DNA of 64,000 nt from Phycisphaeraceae bacterium (GTDB taxonomy: Bacteria > Planctomycetota > Phycisphaerae > Phycisphaerales > UBA1924). Of the stretch, positions 17,377-27,392 are shown in pieces. The stretch is from NCBI GenBank assembly GCA_019636535.1, contig JAHBXK010000010.1, positions 43,309 to 107,308 of the forward strand, written 5' to 3'. Within the stretch, counting starts at the first letter, position 1. The number at the start of each line of letters is the position of its first letter. The notes under the pieces are model-generated. The model saw only the letters and a list, made by a program, of their open reading frames with translations. It did no database searches and was not told the DNA's origin. Both the position numbers and the translations under genes were made by a program.

Positions 17377-18129
17377 ATGCTCCGCACCATGCCAGCAACC
17401 ACATTGTTCTCCAACCGGCACATCGTGGTGACCGGTGGCACCGGCGCTCTTGGCTCGGCCGTGGTTGCACGGCTAATCGCGGATGGGGCCTCCTGCCACA
17501 TCCCAGTGTTTGACGATGCCGAACTCGGCCGCTTTCCCTATGCAACTGACAGTCGCGTCCGGATTGAATGCGGTGTGGATCTCGCCGAAGAGGCCGCGGT
17601 TCAGGGTTTTTTCCAGCGTTCTGCCAATGAAGCCAAGGCCCACTCAGGCACGCTCTGGGCCTCGATCCACATCGCGGGTGGTTTCCACTACAGCCCGCTC
17701 GTCGACACCGCCCCTACCGATCTGCGCAAGATGATCGATATGAATGTCGTCACCTGCTTCCTCTGTTGTCGGGAAGCGGCGAGACACATGACCGGCCAGC
17801 CCAAGCCCGGTGGCCGGATCGTCAACGTCGCAGCGCGCCCCGCCCTCGAACCTCGCTTGGGGGCCAACATGTCCGCTTACACGGCCGCCAAGGCCGGTGT
17901 CGCGGCGCTCACCCAAGCCGTTGCAGAGGAACTGGTCCCCCATGGCATACTCGTCAACGCCGTGGCTCCGTCGATCATGGACACACCCGCCAACCGCCGG
18001 GCCATGCCCGATGCCGATCACTCCAAGTGGCCGTCCTGCGACGATGTTGCATCGACGATCGCGTTTCTTGCTTCCCCGGCCAATCTGTCCACGCGAGGCG
18101 GAATCGTGCCGGTCTTCGGTGCAGCGTGA
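17377..18129 (+). CDS. Short-chain dehydrogenase/reductase (SDR)
   Basis: 250 aa from ATG 17377 (ATG 17389 is equally possible). Cofactor loop VVTGGTGALGSAV (TGxxxGxG), AGG at the NAG position (IHIAGGFH), and the catalytic YTAAK with Lys. The Ser that normally lies about 13 residues before the Tyr is replaced (region AARPALEPRLGANMSAY), as in dihydropteridine-reductase-like SDRs that lack it. It binds NAD(P)H; the substrate is unknown. C-terminus GGIVPVFGA fits the family. It stands alone between a divergent FmdB-like gene and ileS. Confidence 0.85.
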   Translation: MLRTMPATTLFSNRHIVVTGGTGALGSAVVARLIADGASCHIPVFDDAELGRFPYATDSRVRIECGVDLAEEAAVQGFFQRSANEAKAHSGTLWASIHIAGGFHYSPLVDTAPTDLRKMIDMNVVTCFLCCREAARHMTGQPKPGGRIVNVAARPALEPRLGANMSAYTAAKAGVAALTQAVAEELVPHGILVNAVAPSIMDTPANRRAMPDADHSKWPSCDDVASTIAFLASPANLSTRGGIVPVFGAA

Positions 18130-18529
18130 TCGGGTCCCGTGACAACGCCTAAACTTGGTGCGTTCACCGCCCGATTCTGGCTCAGTACCCATGACTCACC
18201 ACAACGCGATCCAGTTCCGATCGATTCGAATTACCACGCCCCGGTGAGGGGTGTGGTGGATCGATCGGGCCGCGCACGGCACAGGCCGGGAGTCAGGGCC
18301 CCCTCAATCGCCATGAGCACTCCTCAGCGGGGCCGCTCCCCGAGGGCTTCAGCGCCCGACGAAACGCGTGCGTGATGGCCGCGCGCTCGCCGTTACGATT
18401 CCCGTCAAGAGTCCTTGGTATGGAACGCAGTGCCATCGCCGCCCCATCGCGTTCCCTTTCGCAAATCCGCAACAACGAGCCCGTGCTGACAGCATCGTGT
18501 GCTCGAGCAAGAGAAGCAGAAGGTTCCAC
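18130..18529 (+). other. 400-base intergenic region with a strong hairpin
   Basis: Between the SDR gene and ileS. No convincing protein frame. ACCACGCCCC (18233-18242) and GGGGTGTGGT (18248-18257) form a 10-bp stem (one G-U pair) with a 5-nt loop; no T-run follows, so it is either a weak terminator of the SDR transcript or a leader element. I saw no T-box consensus in front of ileS. AGAAGG seven bases before 18530 is the ileS ribosome-binding site. Confidence 0.5.
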
Positions 18530-21500
18530 ATGAACGCCGACCAACAGACCCAGAACGCACCGAAACCCCAGACCAACGGCGACGGTGCACGCAGCGCCGT
18601 CACGGATTCGTCGGCAGCCGGCGGAGCGCGTTCATACAAAGAGACGCTCAACCTCCCAAAGACCGCTTTCTCCATGAAGGCCAACCTTGTCCAGAACGAG
18701 CCCGCGAGCCTGAAACGCTGGGCGGGTCTGGCCGCGGGCAAGGGCCTCTATCGCGCGGTCGTCGACGCTCGTGCTCGGAGCAACCACGGCCGGTTCGTCT
18801 TCCACGACGGGCCGCCGTACGCCAACGGCTCCATCCACATGGGCCACCTGATGAACAAGACCCTCAAGGACTTCGTCGTCCGGTCCAAAGCGATGGCGGG
18901 TTTGCATTGCCCGTACGTGCCCGGCTGGGATTGCCACGGCCTGCCCATCGAGCACAAGGTGATGACGGAGCTCAAGGAAGCGGGCAAGCTCGACAAGCTA
19001 ATGGGCCTCGAAGAGGGCGCACGCAAGATGGCCGTGCGCAGAGAGTGCAAAAAGTACGCTGAGAAGTTCGTTAAGCTCCACGTCGGCCAGATGTCGCGAT
19101 TGCTCACGCTCGCCGACTACGACGACCCGTACCTCACGATGAACCCGGCTTACGAAGGCGCCACGCTCGAAGTCCTCGCCGATCTCGTCGAGCAGGGCTT
19201 AGTCTACCGCGCGCTCAAGCCCGTCCACTGGAGCGTGGACAACCAGACTGCGCTCGCCGAGGCCGAGCTGGAGTACGAAGACCGCGAGGACCTGAGCGTC
19301 TACGTCGATTTCGAGGCCGAGAGCGCGGACGCCGTCTACGACGCATTCGGCCTGACCGATCTGTCCGAGGATGAAGGCGAGGATGACGAGGAGACGGAAG
19401 AGACCGACGAGAACGAAGAACTCGGCCGCCCCACCCAGCGCCCCAGTTTCATGATCTGGACCACGACGCCGTGGACGCTGCCGGCGAATCTCGCGGTCGC
19501 CGTGAATCCCAAGTTCGAGTACGCCCTGGTCAAGGTCGACGGCAACGTGACGGTTCTGGCCGCCGCGGCGGTCGAGCGCGTCACCAAGGCCGCCAAGTCC
19601 GAGGACGTGACGGTGCTCGCCACGACGACCGGCGACAAACTAGTGGGTCTGCGCTACCGCCATCCGTTCGTCGACGCATCCGTTCACAACCTTCGAACAG
19701 AGGGTGAGATGTCGACTCTGGATGTGAATGGTCCGGTGTTCACCATCGTTGCTGCCGAGTACGTCACCCTCGAAGACGGCACCGGACTCGTCCACACCGC
19801 CCCCGGCCACGGCACCGAGGACTATCAGACCGGCCTGCGCGAGCGCCTGCCGATCTACTGCCCCGTCCGCGCCGACGGCACCTACGACGACTCCGTCCCC
19901 GCATGGCTCCGCGGCAAGTCGATCTGGAAGGCCAACGCCGAGGTCGCCGAGCATCTGCGTCAGAGCGGCCACATGTTCTTCGACCACGTCTTCACGCACA
20001 GTTATCCGCACGACTGGCGGAGCAAGGGTCCGGTCATCTTCCGCTGCACCGAGCAGTGGTTCGTCGCCGTCGATGGCGGTGGCGGCGGTGCAACCAAACG
20101 CAACCTGCGCGAGATGGCACTTCACGCCATCAACCGCGACAGCAACCCCGAGGCCGTTGAGTTCGTTCCCGAGTGGGGCCGTAACCGCATGCGCGGCATG
20201 CTCGAAGCAAGGCCCGACTGGTGCATCTCGCGTCAGCGCGCGTGGGGCTTGCCCATACCGGCCTTCTTTGTGCCCGACTCGAACGGCTATCGCCCCGGCT
20301 TCTGTCTCATGACGTCGGCCAGCGTCCGCGCGGTCGCCAAAGTCTTCCGTGAGACGGGCTCCGACGCCTGGTTCACGCTTGGCCCCGCAGATCTACTGAA
20401 GTACTACAACCCCGATGCCGACCGCGAGCTTCCGAAGGACTTCGCAAACTGGATGCGTGACGCTCTGCCCACCCTCACCAAAGGCAGCGACATCCTCGAC
20501 GTCTGGTTCGAGTCCGGTTCGAGCTGGAACGCCGTCATGCGCGAACGCGGCATGGCCCACACCGACCGGCCCTACTTCGTCGATCTCTACCTCGAAGGCT
20601 CCGACCAGCACCGCGGCTGGTTCCAGCTCTCGCTTCTGCCCGCCCTCGGCGCCACCGGCAAGACGCCCTTCCACACACTCCTCACGCACGGCTTCATGGT
20701 CGCCAAGGACGGTCGCAAGCTCAGCAAGAGCCAGGGAGACAGCGTCGACGACCTCTTCCAGAAGTACGGCGCGGACGTTATGCGATGGTGGGTCTGCTCG
20801 CTCAGCTACGACAATGACGTCAAAGTCGACAGTTCCTTCTTCGAACTCGCCGGCGAGAGTTACCGCAAAGTGCGGAACACGCTCCGCTTCATGCTCAGCA
20901 ACCTCGACGACTTCACCCCCTCCTGCGACGGCAAGGCCGGGCACTGCGTCGACGCCAAGGACTTCGCGCCCACCTCCCTCGACGCCTGGGTGCTCGCCGA
21001 GTACGACCGCCTCGCGGCGGAAGTGATCCGGTCCTACGAGACCTACGAATTCGCCCGCGCCCACGAGCTCATCTACGAGTTCTGCAACCGCACGCTCAGC
21101 GCAGTGTACCTCGCCGCGGTCAAAGACCGCCTCTACTGCGACAAGTCCGACTCGCCGCGCCGGCGTCGCACGCAGACCGCCCTTTGGGACCTGACCGACG
21201 GGCTCTGCCGGCTGCTCGCGCCGGTGCTCGTGCACACCGCCGATGAGGCGCACCGCGCGCTGCGCAAGGTCGACCCCAAGGACGCCGACGCCTGCGTCCA
21301 TCTCAAGACCTTCATCACCTCCTTCGGCGTTAAGGCCGACGACGCCTGGCCCGTCGCGATGAACGCGATCGAGTCCGCCCGCCTGGTGCTCGAGCAGGCC
21401 AAGGCCGATCTCGGCGTCAAGGACCCGCTCGACGCGGGCGTCATCCTGGCCGATCCTGATGGCAGGCTCGCCCGATTCGACCCGACCGACCTGGCCGACC

Positions 21501-21673
21501 TGCTCGGCGTCAGCCGCGTTGAACTCGATCCCAAGACCGACAAGGCCCGCGTGCTCGATCTACGCGACCAACCCCAGTGCGAGCGAAGTTGGAAGCGCGA
21601 CGGCACCGTCCGACAACGCTCCGACGGCGGGATGCTCTCCGACCGTGACGCTGAGGCGATCGGGATGGCCTGA
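18530..21673 (+). CDS. ileS: Isoleucyl-tRNA synthetase
   Basis: 1047 aa from ATG 18530. Class I motifs: HMGH at residues 103-106 (in GPPYANGSIHMGHLMNKTLK) and KLSKS near residue 730. GWDCHGLPIEHKV, WTTTPWTLPANLAV and SRQRAWGLPIPAFF mark the catalytic and editing (CP1) domains; DWRSKGPVIFRCTEQWFVAV is typical IleS. An acidic run of about 25 residues (SEDEGEDDEETEETDENEEL) interrupts the region before the editing domain. The extreme C-terminus aligns with the usual zinc ribbon but has lost most Cys (CERSWKRDGTV, LSDRDAEAI). A 45-residue polar extension precedes the conserved N-terminus. It charges tRNA-Ile in the cytoplasm. Confidence 0.97.
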   Translation: MNADQQTQNAPKPQTNGDGARSAVTDSSAAGGARSYKETLNLPKTAFSMKANLVQNEPASLKRWAGLAAGKGLYRAVVDARARSNHGRFVFHDGPPYANGSIHMGHLMNKTLKDFVVRSKAMAGLHCPYVPGWDCHGLPIEHKVMTELKEAGKLDKLMGLEEGARKMAVRRECKKYAEKFVKLHVGQMSRLLTLADYDDPYLTMNPAYEGATLEVLADLVEQGLVYRALKPVHWSVDNQTALAEAELEYEDREDLSVYVDFEAESADAVYDAFGLTDLSEDEGEDDEETEETDENEELGRPTQRPSFMIWTTTPWTLPANLAVAVNPKFEYALVKVDGNVTVLAAAAVERVTKAAKSEDVTVLATTTGDKLVGLRYRHPFVDASVHNLRTEGEMSTLDVNGPVFTIVAAEYVTLEDGTGLVHTAPGHGTEDYQTGLRERLPIYCPVRADGTYDDSVPAWLRGKSIWKANAEVAEHLRQSGHMFFDHVFTHSYPHDWRSKGPVIFRCTEQWFVAVDGGGGGATKRNLREMALHAINRDSNPEAVEFVPEWGRNRMRGMLEARPDWCISRQRAWGLPIPAFFVPDSNGYRPGFCLMTSASVRAVAKVFRETGSDAWFTLGPADLLKYYNPDADRELPKDFANWMRDALPTLTKGSDILDVWFESGSSWNAVMRERGMAHTDRPYFVDLYLEGSDQHRGWFQLSLLPALGATGKTPFHTLLTHGFMVAKDGRKLSKSQGDSVDDLFQKYGADVMRWWVCSLSYDNDVKVDSSFFELAGESYRKVRNTLRFMLSNLDDFTPSCDGKAGHCVDAKDFAPTSLDAWVLAEYDRLAAEVIRSYETYEFARAHELIYEFCNRTLSAVYLAAVKDRLYCDKSDSPRRRRTQTALWDLTDGLCRLLAPVLVHTADEAHRALRKVDPKDADACVHLKTFITSFGVKADDAWPVAMNAIESARLVLEQAKADLGVKDPLDAGVILADPDGRLARFDPTDLADLLGVSRVELDPKTDKARVLDLRDQPQCERSWKRDGTVRQRSDGGMLSDRDAEAIGMA

Positions 21674-21693
21674 GCCGCGAAGCCGAATGACTG

Positions 21694-21713
21694 GGCATCG
21701 TCCTGCGATGATG
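21694..21713 (+). other. Hairpin between ileS and the kinase gene
   Basis: GCATCGTC (21694-21701), loop CTGC, GATGATGC (21706-21713): an 8-bp stem with one G-U pair. No T-run follows, so a terminator function is uncertain. Confidence 0.35.
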
Positions 21714-21861
21714 CTGCGTGCGGGGCGAGCCTTGCGCGGCGGCGTCATGGGCGGTCGCTCGCTCGTTATCGGCCCGCGAAGTCGCACACTCCGCCATCGC
21801 GTGATGCCGGTTCGCCACCTCTCGGTTGAGCCCGGCATGGACTGCGTCGATACCAGACGTG

Positions 21862-22908
21862 ATGTACTCCGGAGGCAACGAACAACCCCCGACCCCACCG
21901 TCTCCCGCACCCTCGCCGGGCAACGGCCCCCGTCAACCGGTGCTTCGTCGAACCGTTGTGCGTCCCGGCGCCGTGGTTGACGGGCTTGATTCGGCCTTCG
22001 TAACCGACCGGCTCTCAGCGCTCACACACGAACTGGCGAACTTGCTCGACGGGTCATTGCGCTGCGTCAGCCTCGCCAGGCGGGAGGCGGTTCGCACCGC
22101 GCACGCGGGTGCCGGCGCTGTTTCGCCCGAACGGTTTGTGCTGCCGAACGCACAGAACGAGCGATCGGAAGAGCCCGACCTCGACCTGATCCGGCGTCAC
22201 CTCGAGACCGTTCACGTGGCGCTCGTACAGATGTCGCAACTGGTTCGCTCATCCATGTCCGGCTTTACGCCGGGCCTCATGGCGCCGGTGAACTTGAGCC
22301 TCGGCTCCTGCGGCTCGCTCGCCGACGCCGTGCGGCACGCCGTAGACGTCATGCAGCCGCTTGCAAACGATCAGCACATCCGGCTGGTGTGCGACGTCGA
22401 CCATCGGCTCGGCGAGATTCCGGCCGGCCCGGTCTACACAGTCGTGAGCAGCGGGGTTCGCAACGCCATCGAGTCGATCCAGCGTGCGAGCGGTGCAAGC
22501 ATGAGTGAGGCTGGCTCTGCGCACCGTGGTGCGGGAGCGGGTGAGGGCGAACGCGGTGTCGTGCACGTGCTGGCCCGACTCGACGACGGAGTTACGCCCG
22601 AACAGGTGCTGATCGAGATTCTGGACGACGGTGAAGGACCGATCCGTGGCGCGGACGGGAGCACGGACCAGCTCTTTGAGTTCGGCGTTTCGACCAAGCC
22701 TCGCGGCACCGGCATCGGCCTGGCGGTGACCCGTGACGTCATCCACGAACTCGGCGGGAGTGTCACCCTTCGTCGGAGGCGACGTGACGAAACACGCGCG
22801 AACGACCATGACGACCCGGCAAGACCCGGAGCGGTGCTGGCGGTGCGCTTCCCGTGTCCGCCGGCCGTCAGCGGCGACGCCGACACGGGCGATGCGAACA
22901 TCGGTTGA
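21862..22908 (+). CDS. Soluble sensor histidine kinase
   Basis: 348 aa from ATG 21862; the frame is open a little further but only to a TTG. No TM segment. After a Pro-rich N-terminus the H-box is LSALTHELANLLDG (His56), then N-box VRNAIESI, G1 ILDDGEGP and G2 GTGIGLAVTRDVIHELGGSV. A Ser/Gly-rich insertion lies between the N and G1 boxes. It autophosphorylates His56 and almost certainly passes phosphate to the NtrC-type regulator 46 bases downstream. A cytoplasmic kinase next to a sigma-54 activator, with flagellar genes nearby, resembles the FlgS/FlgR arrangement; that link is inferred. Confidence 0.88.
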   Translation: MYSGGNEQPPTPPSPAPSPGNGPRQPVLRRTVVRPGAVVDGLDSAFVTDRLSALTHELANLLDGSLRCVSLARREAVRTAHAGAGAVSPERFVLPNAQNERSEEPDLDLIRRHLETVHVALVQMSQLVRSSMSGFTPGLMAPVNLSLGSCGSLADAVRHAVDVMQPLANDQHIRLVCDVDHRLGEIPAGPVYTVVSSGVRNAIESIQRASGASMSEAGSAHRGAGAGEGERGVVHVLARLDDGVTPEQVLIEILDDGEGPIRGADGSTDQLFEFGVSTKPRGTGIGLAVTRDVIHELGGSVTLRRRRRDETRANDHDDPARPGAVLAVRFPCPPAVSGDADTGDANIG

Positions 22909-22954
22909 TCGTGCATTGAACGACGGGTGAGCACGCAAAGGACGGAGCGAGCAG

Positions 22955-24436
<1,482 letters not shown>

Positions 24437-24530
24437 TCCACGGCTTTCGGCTCTTGGGCCTGCCGAGCGCGCGGCATGGGAGTCGGCACAACCCAGCGTG
24501 ATGTCGTGTCGACGGGAACAGCGCCGGTTC

Positions 24531-25235
24531 TCAGGCGTGCTCGAAGATCGTCTGCGTTCGGAGCACCAGGCCGCTCTGCTCGATCAAGTGATACGACTGA
24601 CAGTGCACTTCGCGGCTGAGTTTCTGGATGTCCACGAGCGAGAGGTTGCCGGGACCGCGAGCGGCACGATGGCGTGACGACCCGTTCGTCGTCCATCCGT
24701 TTCCTCCGGCTCGCCCGCCCAATTCCGCTCCGTTCATGTAGGGCTGACCGTTCAAGCCGGCCGACACTCCGCACGATCCGTTCAGACCATCGTGCATGGG
24801 CCTGATCGCGGTTCGGTCCGAATCCGACCATGCGTAAACCAATGCCCCGGTTTCCTTGGCGAATTGGGTCATCTCGTCGTACGTTGCGCTGTACAGATTC
24901 TCGCTCAGCGTCTCGGTCTGAACGCTGACGATGTACGTCACTCGCTCGGCGACGAACCGATGCTCGAACTCGTGCTCGCCCGAACAGGGGAAGCCGGTCA
25001 CCGCCCCTTCAACAGGGAGTCGGTCGTCGCTATCGGTCACGAGTTCGCAACAGCAGAAAGTGCCGTGCTTGAACCTTGCGACATGGCCGCCGGGGGTAAG
25101 CCAGACTTCGAGCTCATAGTCGTTGTGCCGGACGACACGCCGGGCTTTGAGCGCGAAGAGTTCCGGATGGAGCGCTTTGCGGTAAAGAAAAGTCTGGTGC
25201 GCCAATTGTCCGCTGGCGCTGCCCGGAACGTTCAT
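24531..25235 (-). CDS. DUF2617-like protein
   Basis: 234 aa from ATG 25235, with GAGGA six bases upstream. The N-terminal half (YRKALHPELFALKARRVVR, YELEVWLTPGGHVARF) and VTYIVSVQTETLSENLY recall the DUF2617 family found in planctomycetes and actinobacteria, as I remember it; function unknown. A Gly/Asn-rich insertion (NGSCGVSAGLNGQPYMNG) interrupts the C-terminal half before NLSLVDIQKLSREVHCQSYH. Three consecutive Cys (FCCCEL) stand out. No signal peptide. It converges with the NtrC-type gene. Confidence 0.6.
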   Translation of the reverse strand: MNVPGSASGQLAHQTFLYRKALHPELFALKARRVVRHNDYELEVWLTPGGHVARFKHGTFCCCELVTDSDDRLPVEGAVTGFPCSGEHEFEHRFVAERVTYIVSVQTETLSENLYSATYDEMTQFAKETGALVYAWSDSDRTAIRPMHDGLNGSCGVSAGLNGQPYMNGAELGGRAGGNGWTTNGSSRHRAARGPGNLSLVDIQKLSREVHCQSYHLIEQSGLVLRTQTIFEHA

Positions 25236-25965
25236 AGTGAATCCTCAGAACCGAATTCCCGCTCGAATCAGGCCGCTTTCGCACGAACTCGGCACTTGCC
25301 CGCCTCCCTACCGCCCGCCTTTGACAGCCGAGCCACTCACAGCACCCGACACCGTCAACGAACTCGATGAGTCGATCCGACTCCTATCGACCTTTCAACT
25401 CATCGCACGCGATTGCGAATTTCGTGTAAGGGCGGCATTCTTCCGGAAGTATGAGGGGATCGCAAGAGGAATCTGAGAACGACACACCACATCCTCTCGC
25501 TTCCGACAAGTTACTCACCCACGAGATGTAGTGTCACCCCCGATGTGGGGGCTTTGTGGCCTAGCGAACCGCCTCAGTGGCGGGGCATCGAACCGGGACC
25601 GCCGTTCGTCTCGCAGCGGATGCACCGACCACCATGCTTCCTCCGCTCCCTTTCGCGTCACGGTAACTCAGCAGCTCGCCACCCAAACTCGAGCGCGCAC
25701 TCGCAGAATCGGCCGGTGGCGCAGCGGTGCACAATTCGTGGATCGCCACGCGGAAGAACGCGCATGGGCCAACCGGACTTCGGACGATTCAGTTTCCGGA
25801 CCGACCGATGTCACCTTCGAGAAACCCAGAAGGCGTGACGTGTTCGCCACCACCGATCAAACGTCGCGAGATTGCCTCGACCGACGTAGGCTTGCGGCAG
25901 TATCAGTGGTTGTGCACCATCACTCGCGATCGTGCCGCGGAGATCGGACTATCACAGGAGTTGCC
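25236..25965 (+). other. 730-base region without a supported gene
   Basis: Frames here, including a 145-codon open extension of the next gene, are Arg/Ser/Thr-rich and not protein-like. A small hairpin CCCCC-GATGT-GGGGG lies at 25537-25551 followed by CTTTG. The minus strand around 25585 contains CCCCGCCACTGAGG, which recalls part of a cobalamin riboswitch, but the rest of that consensus is missing. ACAGGAG just before 25966 is the ribosome-binding site of the next gene. Confidence 0.5.
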
Positions 25966-27357
25966 ATGTTCGGTTCCCGTCTCGTCGACTCACGATCCGG
26001 TCGCTTGGCGACGATGGCGGTGGTCGCGGTTGCGATCTTCTCCCTCGCGATCCTTGAAGGACCTGCCCAGGCTCAGGCGAAGACCGAACCGTACATTCGG
26101 GTTGTTGATGAGGACGGCGGGCGGATTGTCCGATTGCAGACCGCTGCGCGACGTTTCGAGCATCCCGGTGGAGGCCCCGTGCTGCACCTGGTTGCAGCGG
26201 TGCACATAGGGGACCGATCGTTCTACCGTGCCTTGCAGGCCTCACTCGACTCGAAGGACGTGGTGCTGTTCGAAGGGGTGCGCCCGCCGGGCACGGGGCT
26301 GTTCGACCCGAAAGGCGACTTGAGTGATGAGGCGCGTCGGATCGCGACTCTGGATCGCCTTCGGATTCTTGCCGCCGCGGTCGATCATGTGCGCCGTCGT
26401 GAGGGCTCGTACCCGGCATCGCTCGCCGAACTGCCGGAGATGCTCGGCGATCGTGCCGGTCCGTTCGTACGCGATCTGCTGACCGACGGTTGGGGAAACG
26501 CGATCCAGTATCGACCGGCCGACGTTGAGCACGAAGCTGGGATGGATCTGTGGTCCTACGGCGCCGATGGTCGAGTCGGTGGCGAAGGCGCAAACGAAGA
26601 CCTTCACCTGTCGCGTCTCGACATGGTCGACGATGCTCGCTTTCAGGCGTGGATTGCGGCGACCGCTGATCCGGACGGCAAGGACGGCGGGATACAGCAA
26701 CAACTCGCTCGGGCGCTCGGCCTGACGTTCCAGCTCGACGAGATGGACCACTCCAAGCCGAACTGGAGGAGTTCGGACATGTCGATGGACCAGTTGCAGC
26801 AGCGTATGCGTGAATCCGGCGCTGACGGCGCGGGTCTGTTCGGGATGATGGCGGGCAACTCGATCACCGGCCGTCTCGCCGGCTTAGTGCTGGGAATGAT
26901 CGGCTCGAGCAAGAGCCTCGGAACGATCGTCAAAATCGCGATGCTCGACATGCTGTCGGAGTCAGACCGGATCCTCGAAGCACAGGCCGGAGACATGGCC
27001 AAGCTCATGGAGATCATACTGCATGATCGAAACGAGGTGGTGCTGAGTGATCTCGGCCGGATCCTTCGGGACGAGCCGGAGCACAAGAGCATCGCGATCA
27101 TTTACGGCGGCGGGCACATGCCCGGTCTGGAGCTGGGCGTGCGGGTACTCGGGTTCGAGTCTGTCGCGGACGTCTGGCTCAACGCCATCACCGTTGATAC
27201 GCGCGACAGCGGCATGAGCGTGCGCGAGGTGAACGCGATGCGGGCGCAGATCCGGCGATCGATGGAGTCGGCGATGAAGGCCCCACAGCGACCGAGCCGA
27301 CGGCCGCGCGCCGGCGAACCGAACACGCCGGCTCCATCCGGCGGTTCATCCGAGTAA
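25966..27357 (+). CDS. TraB-family protein with inserted GspG-like domain
   Basis: 463 aa from ATG 25966, AGGAG five bases upstream. Signal peptide MAVVAVAIFSLAILEGPAQA. A TraB/PrgY-type start (LHLVAAVHIGDRSFYRALQA, then VVLFEGV) is interrupted by about 90 residues that match the type II secretion GspG C-terminal domain (LRILAAAVDHVRRREGSYPA, LLTDGWGNAIQYRP, DLWSYGADGRVGGEGAN). The TraB part resumes and ends with IAIIYGGGHMPGLELGVRVL. TraB-like proteins are proposed proteases or inhibitors that bind peptides; here it should be periplasmic. The insertion probably folds as an independent calcium-binding GspG-like domain. A basic Pro-rich tail follows. Confidence 0.8.
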   Translation: MFGSRLVDSRSGRLATMAVVAVAIFSLAILEGPAQAQAKTEPYIRVVDEDGGRIVRLQTAARRFEHPGGGPVLHLVAAVHIGDRSFYRALQASLDSKDVVLFEGVRPPGTGLFDPKGDLSDEARRIATLDRLRILAAAVDHVRRREGSYPASLAELPEMLGDRAGPFVRDLLTDGWGNAIQYRPADVEHEAGMDLWSYGADGRVGGEGANEDLHLSRLDMVDDARFQAWIAATADPDGKDGGIQQQLARALGLTFQLDEMDHSKPNWRSSDMSMDQLQQRMRESGADGAGLFGMMAGNSITGRLAGLVLGMIGSSKSLGTIVKIAMLDMLSESDRILEAQAGDMAKLMEIILHDRNEVVLSDLGRILRDEPEHKSIAIIYGGGHMPGLELGVRVLGFESVADVWLNAITVDTRDSGMSVREVNAMRAQIRRSMESAMKAPQRPSRRPRAGEPNTPAPSGGSSE

Positions 27358-27392
27358 CTCTGTCGAGCGTTTCGTGCACCACCGCGCTTCGC

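Noticed and set aside
25560..25620. Cobalamin riboswitch on the minus strand
   Set aside because: Only a CCCCGCCACTG-like fragment matches; the rest of the consensus and a suitable downstream gene are missing.
25531..25965. N-terminal extension of the TraB-type protein
   Set aside because: Not protein-like, and AGGAG plus a signal peptide fix the start at 25966.
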